A stretch of DNA of 34,954 nucleotides from an uncultured Methanosphaera sp. (lineage in GTDB: Archaea; Methanobacteriota; Methanobacteria; Methanobacteriales; Methanobacteriaceae), in contig CAMNFZ010000006.1 in NCBI GenBank assembly GCA_946537725.1, forward strand, positions 1-34,954, given 5' to 3'. A model generated the notes under the pieces. The model ran no database searches, was not told the origin of the DNA, and worked only from the letters and a program-made list of their open reading frames with translations. Below are positions 17,373 to 26,594 of this stretch, piece by piece. A program made the position numbers and the translations under genes. Every line of letters begins with the position of its first letter. The stretch's first letter is position 1.

Positions 17373-17406
17373 GAATGATAAAGACAATAACATATAGTTA
17401 ATATGT

Positions 17407-18717
17407 TCATCCAATTACTCTTAGATTCTTTGCAATAATTTTTGGAGTTATGGTAGCTCCCATTTGTCTTGTTTCTTTTGTTACTGCACTTGCTGTTTTT
17501 AATATATCAAATATATTACCGGAGATCATAGCTTTTTTTATAGGATTTTTAATTTCACCATTTTTAATTTCAAATGCATTTCTTGCTTCTACTGAGAAAT
17601 CACCAGTTATAGGGTTGGCAGTATGTGCTCCCATCACACTGTTAACTGTTATACCATCCATAATATCAGATATATTAGTTACTTCTTTGAAATCAAGTTT
17701 TAAGTTAGTGAAACCAACATGAGGTACTGAATTAAAACCGGACCGTTTAGCATTAGATGTTGTTTTTACATCATTTTCATCCTTATTTGCATGATACGTG
17801 TCATATATGAAAGATTCAAGTATTCCATCTTTTATTAAAACTGTACTTTCTGATGGTGTTCCTTCATCATCAAATTTAGAGGATGAATTTGCTCCAGGTA
17901 TTGTTGCATCATCATATAATGAAAAGGATTCTGATGCTACCTGTTCTCCGAGTTTATCCTTAAAATAGGATCTTCCCCTTTGTGTGTTTTCACTACTTAA
18001 TGCAGAAAAGAATGTTCCCAATAATGATGTTATTGCAAAATAGTCAAGTACAACATTTGTAGTTCTGGTTTCTGTTGCTTTCCCGTTTCTGGAATTTTTT
18101 GCAAGATCTGTGGATTCATTCACAACACGTGTGATATCCAAGTCTTTTGTATGATTTACATCATATGCGTAAGCACTGGAATAACCTTCATTTTCTTTTG
18201 CATTTAATGATACTGATATTCCGGAACTTGACTGTTCTTCACTTGCAAATAATCCATTTGAGTTTGCAATTATTGTTTTTCCCACTGCTACTTCATATTC
18301 TGCAGAGGTTGGTTGACAATCTTTTTCTTTTACCATTTCCACCAGATTTTGACATGTTTGTATTGCTTCTTGTAATGTCACATCTTCTATTCTTGAATCA
18401 TATAATCCTGAAACTTCCTTGTATTGTTCTGGTTTGTCTATTATTTCCACAAATTCATCAGGACTGTTTAGTTTTGAATTGTTTATTGCTTGTTTAATTA
18501 CTTCATCAATTCTATTAATGTTTGTTGTGTAAGCAAATCCCTGTTTTTTATTATTTAATACTCTTACACCTATTCCTGTAACATCTTCTTCTTTAGCATA
18601 GTTTACTTCATCATTTAGTACAGATATTTCTGTTGATTTTTCTTGTTCTAGGAATACTTCTGAGTATTCTACATGTTTTGAGAGTTTAGTTATTATATCA
18701 TCAACTATATGATCCAT
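17407..18717 (-). CDS. pmbA: PmbA/TldE-type metalloprotease-like protein
   Basis: About 436 residues. The TldD/PmbA fold is shown by YSEVFLEQEKSTEISVLND, VTGIGVRVLNNKKQGFAYT, a central EEQSSSGISVSLNAKENEG and the C-terminal GFTNLKLDF, MGAHTANPITGDFSVEARNA and KKAMISGNIFDIL. No HExxxH zinc motif is visible, so it is the PmbA (TldE) subunit type, which pairs with TldD to degrade peptides; a tldD gene is not in the window. An upstream in-frame ATG at 18738 would overlap hypD, but GGTGA lies just before the ATG at 18717, so that start is preferred. Confidence 0.88.
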   Translation of the reverse strand: MDHIVDDIITKLSKHVEYSEVFLEQEKSTEISVLNDEVNYAKEEDVTGIGVRVLNNKKQGFAYTTNINRIDEVIKQAINNSKLNSPDEFVEIIDKPEQYKEVSGLYDSRIEDVTLQEAIQTCQNLVEMVKEKDCQPTSAEYEVAVGKTIIANSNGLFASEEQSSSGISVSLNAKENEGYSSAYAYDVNHTKDLDITRVVNESTDLAKNSRNGKATETRTTNVVLDYFAITSLLGTFFSALSSENTQRGRSYFKDKLGEQVASESFSLYDDATIPGANSSSKFDDEGTPSESTVLIKDGILESFIYDTYHANKDENDVKTTSNAKRSGFNSVPHVGFTNLKLDFKEVTNISDIMDGITVNSVMGAHTANPITGDFSVEARNAFEIKNGEIKNPIKKAMISGNIFDILKTASAVTKETRQMGATITPKIIAKNLRVIG

Positions 18718-18730
18718 TGTTTCACCAAGA

Positions 18731-19780
18731 TTAATCATCCATTTTAGAATACCTGTATGCTATGTTACAAGTTCCTTCTTTACTTACCATACATGCACCT
18801 ATTGGGTGTAATGGATTACATTCTCCACGGAACAGTTTACAATCTTCAGGTCTTGCCATTCCTCTGAGGATTGGTCCACAGATACATCCTTGTGGTACAT
18901 TTTGTGAGTCAGGTAAGTCCATATCATATTTTTTCCTTGCATTATGGTCATCAAACTCTTTTTTTAGTTCATAAATTGAGTTTGGTATTTCAGGGAAACC
19001 TCTCCATTCTTTGGTTGTTACTTCAAACACTTCATCCATTGCTGCTATTGCTTTTACATTACCTTCTTCACGAACTGCACGTTTATACTCATTTTGTACA
19101 CGTGGATTGTCTTCTTTTTTCTGTTTAAGAATTAAGTATATTGAGTAGAGTATGTCTAATGGGTTGAATCCTGCTACTGCTTGAGGTATTCCATAGTCTT
19201 CTGAAAGGTAATCAAATGGTTTTGTTCCTATTATTGTACATACATGTCCCGGTTCTATTAGACCATCTAATTTTACTTCATCATGTACGAGAAAATCAAG
19301 TGTTGGTGGTATTAATCTATGACTGCTTAGAACTGAGAAATTTTCTGGAGGATTATTTAACATTTCACTAGCTGTGGTTGGAGCAGTTGTTTCAAATCCT
19401 GCTGACATAAATACTACATCATTATCTATTTCTTTTGCAAGGTCAACTGCATTTCCTATACCATAAACTATTCTTACATCTGCACCTTCAGCTTTTGCAT
19501 CTGCCAATGATTTTTCAGTACCCGGTACTCTGAGCATATCACCAAATATTGTTACAGTAACTCCCTGTTCTGCTAGTGCTACACATTCATCTATTTCCTG
19601 TGCTGGAACTACACATACTGGACATCCCGGTCCAGCCACTATTTCTACTTCTGGAGGTAGCATTGAACGAATACCATTGTACATGATTGTGTGTTCATGT
19701 GAACCACATACGTGCATTATTTTCATTGGTTGTTTTACTTCGTTAATTTTTTTTATAATATCTTTTGTTAAATTTTTCAT
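18731..19780 (-). CDS. hypD: Hydrogenase maturation protein HypD
   Basis: 349 residues from the ATG at 19780. This start is chosen because GGGGAG lies 11 bases upstream, whereas the frame otherwise opens at a TTG. Signature motifs are MHVCGSHEHT, AGPGCPVCVVP, and a cysteine-rich C-terminus with CICGPILRGMARPEDCKLF and GACMVSKEGTCNIAYR that holds a [4Fe-4S] cluster. HypD, with HypC, is the scaffold on which the Fe(CN)2CO unit of NiFe hydrogenases is built, receiving cyanide from HypE. It is followed directly by pmbA. Confidence 0.96.
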   Translation of the reverse strand: MKNLTKDIIKKINEVKQPMKIMHVCGSHEHTIMYNGIRSMLPPEVEIVAGPGCPVCVVPAQEIDECVALAEQGVTVTIFGDMLRVPGTEKSLADAKAEGADVRIVYGIGNAVDLAKEIDNDVVFMSAGFETTAPTTASEMLNNPPENFSVLSSHRLIPPTLDFLVHDEVKLDGLIEPGHVCTIIGTKPFDYLSEDYGIPQAVAGFNPLDILYSIYLILKQKKEDNPRVQNEYKRAVREEGNVKAIAAMDEVFEVTTKEWRGFPEIPNSIYELKKEFDDHNARKKYDMDLPDSQNVPQGCICGPILRGMARPEDCKLFRGECNPLHPIGACMVSKEGTCNIAYRYSKMDD

Positions 19781-19992
19781 TTTAACTAAAACTCCCCATA
19801 AATTATTAAACAAATTATTTTTTTGAATTTTCTCCGGATATTCTATTAAATAATATGAAATTCTTTATCGTTGATAATTATTATTAAAATTAAGATATTT
19901 AAAATATGTCTTTATTTACAGATATTAATTAAAAATGTAAATATGATTAATATTAAATATTATAACATAATTGTTTAAAGGAGTAAAATATA

Positions 19993-21210
19993 ATGCACAT
20001 CAGTGTAGTAGGGTTAGGCGTTGAAGGTCAACAAGCAACCATTAGTTTATTAAAAAGAGGTTATGATGTTTATTCATCGGACATTAATAGACATATTGAT
20101 TTATCTTTATTAAAAAAAGAGAATATTAATGAAGAACAGTTGGATTTAGAAATAGGTAGTCATAATCTTGACAAAATATTTAAATCAGATGCTGTTTCAG
20201 TCAGTCCTAGCTTATTTAATAAGGACATGGCTAAGAATATTATTGAAAGAGGATTATTTATCTCAGATATTCTTAACAAACATAAGAATATAAAAACCAT
20301 TGCAGTTACCGGAACTAATGGAAAAACTACAACCAGCCACATGATTTACCATATACTAACCAATTCGGGTTTTAATGTTGTTCTTGGAGGTAATGGTGGT
20401 GGCGGATTTTCAGGATATAATGAATTACTCCTTAAGGCCAATGAAGAAGAATATGATTACATGGTTATTGAAGTATGTGATATGACTCTTGATTTTTGTA
20501 ATTATGTATTTGATATAGATTTGATTGTTGTAACTAATATTGGTTATGATCATATGGATGTTCATCAGTCCATCGAACATTACACGGAAGAAATTGAAGA
20601 ATTTATTAAAGATAAAACTGCCGTTCTTAATAGTAATGATGAAAATCTCGTTAAACTTCAAAATGATAACACATTATTATTTGACAAATACGATGGTAAA
20701 TTAAATCTATTTGGTAAATTTAATTTACAAAATGCTGATGCTGCAAGGGTTGCTTGCAGAGAACTTGGTGTTTCAAACAAGAATATTCAGAAAGCTCTTG
20801 AAACGTTCACTTCTGTTGAAGGAAGAACAATTAAGTTACAATATGAAAGTAATGAAATTGTATCAGGTAAGACAGATAATGTTGACGCACTTAAGGCAGT
20901 TCTTGACGAGGAATATTTTGATACTGTGATTATTGGTACTCCACGAAAACATGAAACATGCCGCTTTAATATATTGGATTATATTAAAAAATACAGTCCT
21001 GATACATTAATCATTTTTCCGGGACTTGATGATACCACATATGATTACGTTCAGTACTTAAATAAGTTAGGTTATCATAAGGATTTAAGAGTTATTAAAC
21101 ATGTGGACGACATTATCAAATATATTCAAACATTAAACAATAAGAAGATATTCATTGGTGGTAATGGTCAATCAAAAATAACCCTCATCACCTCAAAATT
21201 AATAGATTAA
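19993..21210 (+). CDS. Mur ligase family protein (MurD-like)
   Basis: 405 residues. A Rossmann-like N-terminal domain begins VVGLGVEGQQATISLLKRGY. The central ATPase domain has the P-loop AVTGTNGKTTTSHMI, the acidic MVIEVCDMTL and TNIGYDHMDVHQS. The C-terminal ligase domain has VEGRTIKLQY and a diverged SGKTDNVDAL. Archaeal Mur ligases either add amino acids to the pseudomurein peptide or, as CfbE, close the ring of coenzyme F430. The sequence alone does not settle which. A pseudomurein role would fit the following surface-protein gene. GGAG lies about 10 bases upstream of the ATG. Confidence 0.85.
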   Translation: MHISVVGLGVEGQQATISLLKRGYDVYSSDINRHIDLSLLKKENINEEQLDLEIGSHNLDKIFKSDAVSVSPSLFNKDMAKNIIERGLFISDILNKHKNIKTIAVTGTNGKTTTSHMIYHILTNSGFNVVLGGNGGGGFSGYNELLLKANEEEYDYMVIEVCDMTLDFCNYVFDIDLIVVTNIGYDHMDVHQSIEHYTEEIEEFIKDKTAVLNSNDENLVKLQNDNTLLFDKYDGKLNLFGKFNLQNADAARVACRELGVSNKNIQKALETFTSVEGRTIKLQYESNEIVSGKTDNVDALKAVLDEEYFDTVIIGTPRKHETCRFNILDYIKKYSPDTLIIFPGLDDTTYDYVQYLNKLGYHKDLRVIKHVDDIIKYIQTLNNKKIFIGGNGQSKITLITSKLID

Positions 21211-21240
21211 ACCCCCATAATTCTTTTATTTTTTTCATAA
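21211..21240 (+). terminator. C-cluster/T-tract element after the Mur ligase gene
   Basis: CCCCC (21212-21216) directly after the stop, then TTCTTTTATTTTTTTC (21221-21236). Confidence 0.45.
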
Positions 21241-21337
21241 ATATTGTAAAATTATATTAATTATTAAAAATATAATATAAACTAATAAAAAAATTTTTTT
21301 AAAACATAATATTATAATATAAGAGGTTAATGAATAA

Positions 21338-22576
21338 ATGGCAAAACTATCTAATCCTTATTTATTAATTGGAGTATTACTTATAACAGTTCTTGCTTCA
21401 GGTGTTATGTGTAATATGTTCACCAGCTCTGTCCCTGTAAAAGATGCAATTTATGGAGGAAATGGTTCTACAGTTGTTGCAGGTGACTTATTAGTAGACA
21501 ACAGCAATATTCGTAAAGAACCTTTAGCCGCAAATCCATCAAACGTGTTTGGTCCATTACAACGTGGAGATGTTTTAACATTTGCAACATCAATAATTAC
21601 TGGTGCTGCACCAAAAGATGTTATTAAAGATGAAAAATACATCACTGCAGATGGTCATATTTCTGATAAAATAAACGGAATCGGAAAAGTTACAGTAGAC
21701 GAAAAAGGCGAAGTAAGTGTTGAAAAAACTGATGAAATTGTATGGGCACATAAATATTCTGATACCATTGCAGTTAAATCAGGAGATTCTATCGACTTTA
21801 AGCGTAACAATGAAACAGTTAAAACTGTAGCTATAAGCGAGATCAATAATGATACAGTTCCTACAGATTACGTTTCAGCAGCTGAATTAAAAACATGGAG
21901 TGAATCTGCAAAAGATGGAGATAACATGACTGTAGATTATTATCTTGGTAATTTCAGCGATGGCAGGGCAGGAGTTCATGGAAAAGAAAACATAACCCAC
22001 CTGTTTGGTGAAGAAGTTTATGATTATATGCTTAATTATACACCAGGCAACCCTGTTTTAGTATATGATAATAATGCAACATTAGTTAAAATCAGTGAAG
22101 GAACAAGTTATCTTGAAGCTTTAGCTGAGTATCCTACGGAAATTCGTGCAGCTAATGCTAGAGAGTTTGCAAGAGGATGGAATGGTACTTTTGTACCTGC
22201 AAATGGTTCTGCACACGGTAAAGATAAGATATCTTTCACATCAATTGCAGAAGCTGAGGCAGCATCCGGTTCAGCTACTCACGGAGTATGTCCACCAGGA
22301 AGATCACTAAGAGAAGCTTGGCTTTCATTAGATAACCCATTACCAGTTGGTATGTCCAGTGATCATGAATCTATATTATATGAATATAGGCCAACTATCG
22401 ATGTTCTCCTAAACAATGTTCATGACTACCCAGTTATAGTTAAAATGTGGACTGAAGGAGAAGGTGGAGCAACTACCACATACACCGAAGTATATAAACT
22501 TGTAGATAAGAACACACCAGTGAACAACACTACCAGTGCTAATGAAACTAATGTAAGTGAATCTACTTCAGAATAA
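21338..22576 (+). CDS. Membrane-anchored extracellular protein, VanW-like C-terminal region
   Basis: 412 residues. An N-terminal hydrophobic segment at 8-28 acts as signal or anchor. The rest is polar with many N-glycosylation sequons, and a Thr/Ser/Asn-rich tail covers about 393-412, so it should face outside. Residues about 312-390 (ATHGVCPPGRSLREAWL, SSDHESILYEYRPTIDVLL, NNVHDYPVIVKMW) resemble the layout of VanW-domain proteins, in which a GxCQ motif is followed by a DLxFxNN..YPIxI strand; this is a weak, memory-based resemblance. It lies between the Mur ligase and a nucleotidyltransferase, which hints at a cell-wall role. Function unknown. Confidence 0.75.
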   Translation: MAKLSNPYLLIGVLLITVLASGVMCNMFTSSVPVKDAIYGGNGSTVVAGDLLVDNSNIRKEPLAANPSNVFGPLQRGDVLTFATSIITGAAPKDVIKDEKYITADGHISDKINGIGKVTVDEKGEVSVEKTDEIVWAHKYSDTIAVKSGDSIDFKRNNETVKTVAISEINNDTVPTDYVSAAELKTWSESAKDGDNMTVDYYLGNFSDGRAGVHGKENITHLFGEEVYDYMLNYTPGNPVLVYDNNATLVKISEGTSYLEALAEYPTEIRAANAREFARGWNGTFVPANGSAHGKDKISFTSIAEAEAASGSATHGVCPPGRSLREAWLSLDNPLPVGMSSDHESILYEYRPTIDVLLNNVHDYPVIVKMWTEGEGGATTTYTEVYKLVDKNTPVNNTTSANETNVSESTSE

Positions 22577-22589
22577 ATTACATAACTAA

Positions 22590-22622
22590 CCACCCCTAAA
22601 AATTACTTTTTTTTATTAATAA
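22590..22622 (+). terminator. C-cluster/T-tract element after the surface-protein gene
   Basis: CCCC (22593-22596), then a short A-rich spacer and eight T (22607-22614). Confidence 0.4.
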
Positions 22623-22645
22623 ATTTTTTTTTGGGTTTGATTAAT

Positions 22646-23311
22646 ATGGATGCTATAGTAACAGCAGCAGGTAAAAATTCTAGAATGATAAATGATTTTA
22701 AAAAGATGAATAAGAAACCTATTCATAAATTAAAATTAAAGTTACAGGATAAGGAGATATTAATCCACACATTAGAAAACATCTTCCAATCTGATATAGA
22801 TAATGTTAGTGTATGTGTAGGTCATTATAAAGAGGAAATAATAGAATTATTAAAGGAGTATTCTTTAGATGTTAAATTAAATATCGTGGTTAATGAGAAC
22901 CCGGATGTAGGATTAACCAAAACTATTGAAAATGCTCTTAAAAATAATATGGATAAGTATTATTTGTTTGCTGCTGCAGATCAGCCAACATTAAGTAGTA
23001 AAACTATTAATTCTATGATAAATGTTCTTAAGAATTCACCAGATCCAACTAATACTATTAGTATTCTGAGACGTAGAAAAATTGGAAAACTTGATACTGC
23101 TGAAGGTCTTGGAATGCCTTTTTGTTGTTATGGTAAACTATTGTATGATTACATATCTAATGAAAATGATAATCTTAACCCTATTTTAAGAAAAATGATT
23201 AGTGATGGTGTTGAGTTTTATGCAGTTGAGGAAGATAATGAATTGGAATTATTGAATATTAATCATTATGATGATTATCTTAGAATTAAAAATGAAATTG
23301 AGGAGAATTAG
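22646..23311 (+). CDS. MobA-like NTP transferase
   Basis: 221 residues from the ATG at 22646; a TTG at 22631 is possible but the ATG begins the Rossmann-like core directly. The nucleotide-binding loop AIVTAAGKNSRM, the ADQP motif (FAAADQPTLSS) and the late GLGMPFCCYGKLLYDY are typical of MobA/MocA-type nucleotidyltransferases. These transfer a nucleotide to molybdopterin, or to a sugar or another phosphate in related families. The usual RMG of MobA is RMIND here, so the substrate is open. Possibly it activates a wall precursor, given the two preceding genes. Confidence 0.8.
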   Translation: MDAIVTAAGKNSRMINDFKKMNKKPIHKLKLKLQDKEILIHTLENIFQSDIDNVSVCVGHYKEEIIELLKEYSLDVKLNIVVNENPDVGLTKTIENALKNNMDKYYLFAAADQPTLSSKTINSMINVLKNSPDPTNTISILRRRKIGKLDTAEGLGMPFCCYGKLLYDYISNENDNLNPILRKMISDGVEFYAVEEDNELELLNINHYDDYLRIKNEIEEN

Positions 23312-23450
23312 TTTTTAATTATTTTTAGAATATTTTTTTTATTTGAATTTTTTTTTTAGTTTGTTGTTTTGTATGTGGGTGTTTTAACTCCAAAGAATAT
23401 AACATTGTTAAATTATTTTTATAAAAAAAATGAATACAAATGAGAAAAAA

Positions 23451-24182
23451 TTAATGAATTGCATCAGTTAATTCTTTAATTTTATCATAAGTATTTTCAG
23501 TCTCTTCAACAACAGTTCCTGTAATAACTATATCAGCACCAGCCTGGCTTACTTCACGAGCATCTTCAGCTGTTCTTATTCCCCCACCAACAATAACTAT
23601 AAGATTAGTTAATTTTTTTACTTTAACAATAAAATCCAATGGTATATGAGAATCAGCACCAGAACCAGCTTCCAAATAAATTACTCTCATACCCATAAAT
23701 TCTGCAGCCATAGAATAAGCTAAGGCCAAATCAGACTTTTTACGTGGCACAGGTTTAGCATCACCAACCCAACCAACAGTTCCTCCAGGTTCTATTATAA
23801 GATATCCCATAGGAATTGTTTCAATACCCATCTTCTTAACCGAAGGAGCAGATAATGCTTGAGCACCAGTAATCCAGTAAGGATTAGTGGAATTTAATAA
23901 ACTCATAAAAAGAAGAGCATCTGCATATTTACTTACTCCACTAATGTTTCCAGGAAATAGCACTACAGGCAAATCAGTATTTTCTTTTAATGCTTTAACT
24001 GTTAAATTTAAATCATCCTGATCAGTAATTGAACCACCAACAAGTATTCCATCACTATTAGCTCTTTGAGCTTCCTTAGCAATGATTACTGCTTCTTCTG
24101 GTGATTGTTCATCCGGATCGATTAATGTGAAATGTAATTTGTGATCTTTCAAAGTTTCGTTAATATAATTTTCAACATCCAT
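23451..24182 (-). CDS. Geranylgeranylglyceryl phosphate synthase
   Basis: 243 residues. The PcrB/GGGPS TIM barrel is seen in LHFTLIDPDEQSPEEA, ANSDGILVGGSIT, PVVLFPGNISGVSKYADALL, YLIIEPGGTVGWVGDA, VIYLEAGSGAD, IVVGGGIRTAEDAR and GADIVITGTVVEE. The enzyme forms the first ether bond of archaeal membrane lipids by joining sn-glycerol-1-phosphate to geranylgeranyl diphosphate. It is transcribed alone, with about 170 AT-rich bases before it. Confidence 0.95.
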   Translation of the reverse strand: MDVENYINETLKDHKLHFTLIDPDEQSPEEAVIIAKEAQRANSDGILVGGSITDQDDLNLTVKALKENTDLPVVLFPGNISGVSKYADALLFMSLLNSTNPYWITGAQALSAPSVKKMGIETIPMGYLIIEPGGTVGWVGDAKPVPRKKSDLALAYSMAAEFMGMRVIYLEAGSGADSHIPLDFIVKVKKLTNLIVIVGGGIRTAEDAREVSQAGADIVITGTVVEETENTYDKIKELTDAIH

Positions 24183-24354
24183 TATAATCTTCTCTTTGCA
24201 TCTGTTTAAAAATTATTCTCTGATATATAATTTGCTTTTAATAAGTATTAGTATTTACTCATCAAATAATATTGTTAAAAATAGTTACTTTTAATTGGAG
24301 ATTAAAAATTTTAAGAAAAAAATTAAATGTACTGATAAAATAAGTACAATTAAT

Positions 24355-24501
24355 CTATCCTCTTGGTTCTTTTGCTTTGAATCTTAAACCAGTGTAACCA
24401 CATTTCCTACAGGATTTTGCAGTAGCTGGGTTTCTTGCATTACATTTTAAACAAATTTTAATGTTGAACATTCTGTTTTCAGCTTCTTCAAATTTTGCCA
24501 T
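24355..24501 (-). CDS. rpl40e: Large ribosomal subunit protein L40e (eL40)
   Basis: 48 residues. The translation begins [20 protein letters not shown] and ends with RFKAKEPRG. The zinc-ribbon cysteines lie in CLKCNARN and SCRKCGYT, as in archaeal L40e, a small 50S protein whose eukaryotic counterpart is made fused to ubiquitin. The start follows the tsr3 stop by one base, with GGAGG inside the tsr3 3' end, so translation is coupled. Confidence 0.93.
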   Translation of the reverse strand: MAKFEEAENRMFNIKICLKCNARNPATAKSCRKCGYTGLRFKAKEPRG

Positions 24502-24502
24502 G

Positions 24503-25018
24503 TTATTTTCCTCCTAAAAATTCATTTTGTACTTTAACAATTTCAGTACTATTTTTTGCCTCACTATAGGCTTCTAATAAATTTTCATTAAGTGAAATGA
24601 AATGTGGACCCCATTTAAAAGAATTCATCAAATCTTGGGCTTCCTCTTTATAACCTACAATATATAATGCAGCACTTAATGCCTCAGCACTTGAAAGTAT
24701 ACATGGTTTTCCATAATTGACAGGATTTGCTGCTACTAAAAATGGAAGTAACCTATGGTTTTTCTTAGATTTGAAATTAAATGATGAATTTTTTAATTTC
24801 TTCCAAGAACAGTCTAATGCTGATAATCCATATTTTGTAATTTTATCCCTATCTTCCATAGATACTGCTTTTGTTGCTTCAGCATCTAATACTATTGCAT
24901 TATAGGGTATTTTACGCATATTATGTGTAATGTAAACCTTATTTTGCTTTTGAAGTTTTATTGATGTGCATCTTTTGGGATCACATTCTCTTGAGTGATA
25001 AATTACAATTTTAGTCAT
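24503..25018 (-). CDS. tsr3: 16S rRNA aminocarboxypropyltransferase Tsr3 (DUF367)
   Basis: 171 residues. Conserved segments are [15 protein letters not shown] near the N-terminus, [12 protein letters not shown], the [12 protein letters not shown] motif, [38 protein letters not shown] and [11 protein letters not shown]. It transfers the aminocarboxypropyl group of S-adenosylmethionine to a hypermodified pseudouridine in the small-subunit rRNA, a late ribosome maturation step. It forms an operon with rpl40e, a pairing seen in many archaea. There is no ribosome binding site before the ATG, so it may be leaderless. Confidence 0.94.
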   Translation of the reverse strand: MTKIVIYHSRECDPKRCTSIKLQKQNKVYITHNMRKIPYNAIVLDAEATKAVSMEDRDKITKYGLSALDCSWKKLKNSSFNFKSKKNHRLLPFLVAANPVNYGKPCILSSAEALSAALYIVGYKEEAQDLMNSFKWGPHFISLNENLLEAYSEAKNSTEIVKVQNEFLGGK

Positions 25019-25236
25019 GTTAAACTTTTAATAAAATTTTATGTGAATAAATAATCCTATTAATACATTATCCTATTTGATTTTTAGAATAATATGAATT
25101 ATTAGAATAGTATTTATTATATATCTATTCCAAATAATAAAAAGATTTCTATAAAAAATTTTTAATTAAAAAAAAATATAAACTAGTATCACATAAATAT
25201 TCACTAGATATTTAAATAAAAAAAATAGGATTTATT

Positions 25237-25908
25237 ATGATAACTATTAACTTTTATACATTATTAGGCCAAGTAATAGTAATTTTATTCATTATTTTAC
25301 TAATATTAATAAGTATAACATTAATTCTTGGTTATTATCTCATCCGAAGAAATAAATTAATATTTCCATCATTATTATTATTTACTCATAGTTTAACATA
25401 TCCTGCAATAAAACGAATATTAATATATCTGAAATTCAATGATTTGATTATTGACCAGATTGGTATTGATCTTAGAAATAAAGTTAACCAGGATAAATTC
25501 AGTAAACTGGACGCTAAAGATGTGATTATGGTATTGCCCCATTGTCTTAGAGCCACGAATTGTCCTGCAATTCTTGGAGAATCAGGTATTGAATGTGTTT
25601 GTTGTGGTAAATGTTGTATAGGAACTATTAAGAAAATAAGTAATGAAAAAGGGATAGATGTTTATATTGTCCCTGGTTCTACATTTATTAAAAATGTAAT
25701 TAAAAAAAGATCTTTTAAGGGAGTTATTGGTGTTGCTTGTCCTGTTGACTTAAATGTTTCCATGACTTCCTTAGAATCATTTACACCACAGGGAGTATAT
25801 CTTTTAAAAGATGGTTGTATTAATACAATAGTTGATGTAGATGAGGTTATTGATTTAATTAATATAACACAACCACATACAAATTATAAAAAGGAAGATT
25901 ATATTTAA
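25237..25908 (+). CDS. DUF116 family membrane protein
   Basis: 223 residues. One or two membrane helices span about residues 8-35 (GQVIVILFIILLILISITLI). The soluble DUF116 domain has its cysteine cluster in VMVLPHCLRATNCPA (nearly, as read IMVLPHC) and GIECVCCGKCCIGTI, plus IVPGSTFIKNVIKK and GVACPVDLNVSM. The cysteines look suited to a metal or Fe-S cluster. Function is unknown, though the family is frequent in methanogens and clostridia. The 3' end overlaps the convergent flavodoxin-fold gene by four bases. Confidence 0.88.
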   Translation: MITINFYTLLGQVIVILFIILLILISITLILGYYLIRRNKLIFPSLLLFTHSLTYPAIKRILIYLKFNDLIIDQIGIDLRNKVNQDKFSKLDAKDVIMVLPHCLRATNCPAILGESGIECVCCGKCCIGTIKKISNEKGIDVYIVPGSTFIKNVIKKRSFKGVIGVACPVDLNVSMTSLESFTPQGVYLLKDGCINTIVDVDEVIDLINITQPHTNYKKEDYI

Positions 25909-26507
25909 TTTATTTTTCTTCCAATACTTCTTGCTATTTTTGCATACTTTTCTTTATTATTATGTACTAACTGTTTTTCATATGTTGTTTCTGAGAAGAA
26001 ATACATCTTATTTCTTAATGATTTTCCAGCCATCCTATCATTTATGAATATTGTTTTTAATGCATCAATTTTTCCATCCCATCTTAAATCATCAAAACTG
26101 CTCCCAGTTATGATTAAAAAATTTGTTTCATCAAGTATTTTCATTGTTCCAGTATCCTTTTTATCCAGCCCATATTTAAATCCTTTTGTAAATACTCTTG
26201 AAAAATATCCTACCAATTTTGCTGGTGCATCCATCCAGAATAATGGAAAAATAAATGTCAATATGTTGGAATCATTAATCTTTTCCTGTTCTTCAATGAC
26301 ATCATCAGATAATTTACACCATATATTATTATTTTCTCGAAGATACTCCTCTTCTGAAAGGTCACAATTAAAATTTGCACCATATAAATCAGTTATTGTA
26401 TAGTCCATATTATTTTCTTGTAATCCCCGAATATATTCCTCTTTTATTAAATGTGTTGTTGACGTCCTACTTGGATGACAGTATACTATGTGAACCTTCG
26501 ATTTCAT
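25905..26507 (-). CDS. Flavodoxin-fold NAD(P)H-dependent oxidoreductase
   Basis: 200 residues of the flavodoxin_2 (NQO/MdaB-like) family. It begins KVHIVYCHPSRTSTTHLIKE, has the DLYGANFNCDLSEEEY substrate loop, and the core FIFPLFWMDAPAKLVGYFSR and VFTKGFKYG that binds FMN and the partner subunit. It probably reduces quinone-like or nitro substrates with a flavin cofactor and could serve in oxidative-stress defence. It is divergent from the NifX-like gene, with fewer than 90 bases between them. No ribosome binding site is seen before the ATG. Confidence 0.85.
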   Translation of the reverse strand: MKSKVHIVYCHPSRTSTTHLIKEEYIRGLQENNMDYTITDLYGANFNCDLSEEEYLRENNNIWCKLSDDVIEEQEKINDSNILTFIFPLFWMDAPAKLVGYFSRVFTKGFKYGLDKKDTGTMKILDETNFLIITGSSFDDLRWDGKIDALKTIFINDRMAGKSLRNKMYFFSETTYEKQLVHNNKEKYAKIARSIGRKIN

Positions 26508-26594
26508 ATTTTAATTATTTATCTTTTTTACTTAAAAAAATAATAAGAAGTTCTTACAAATATAATTGATAGATTTAGTAGGGGGATGCTAATT

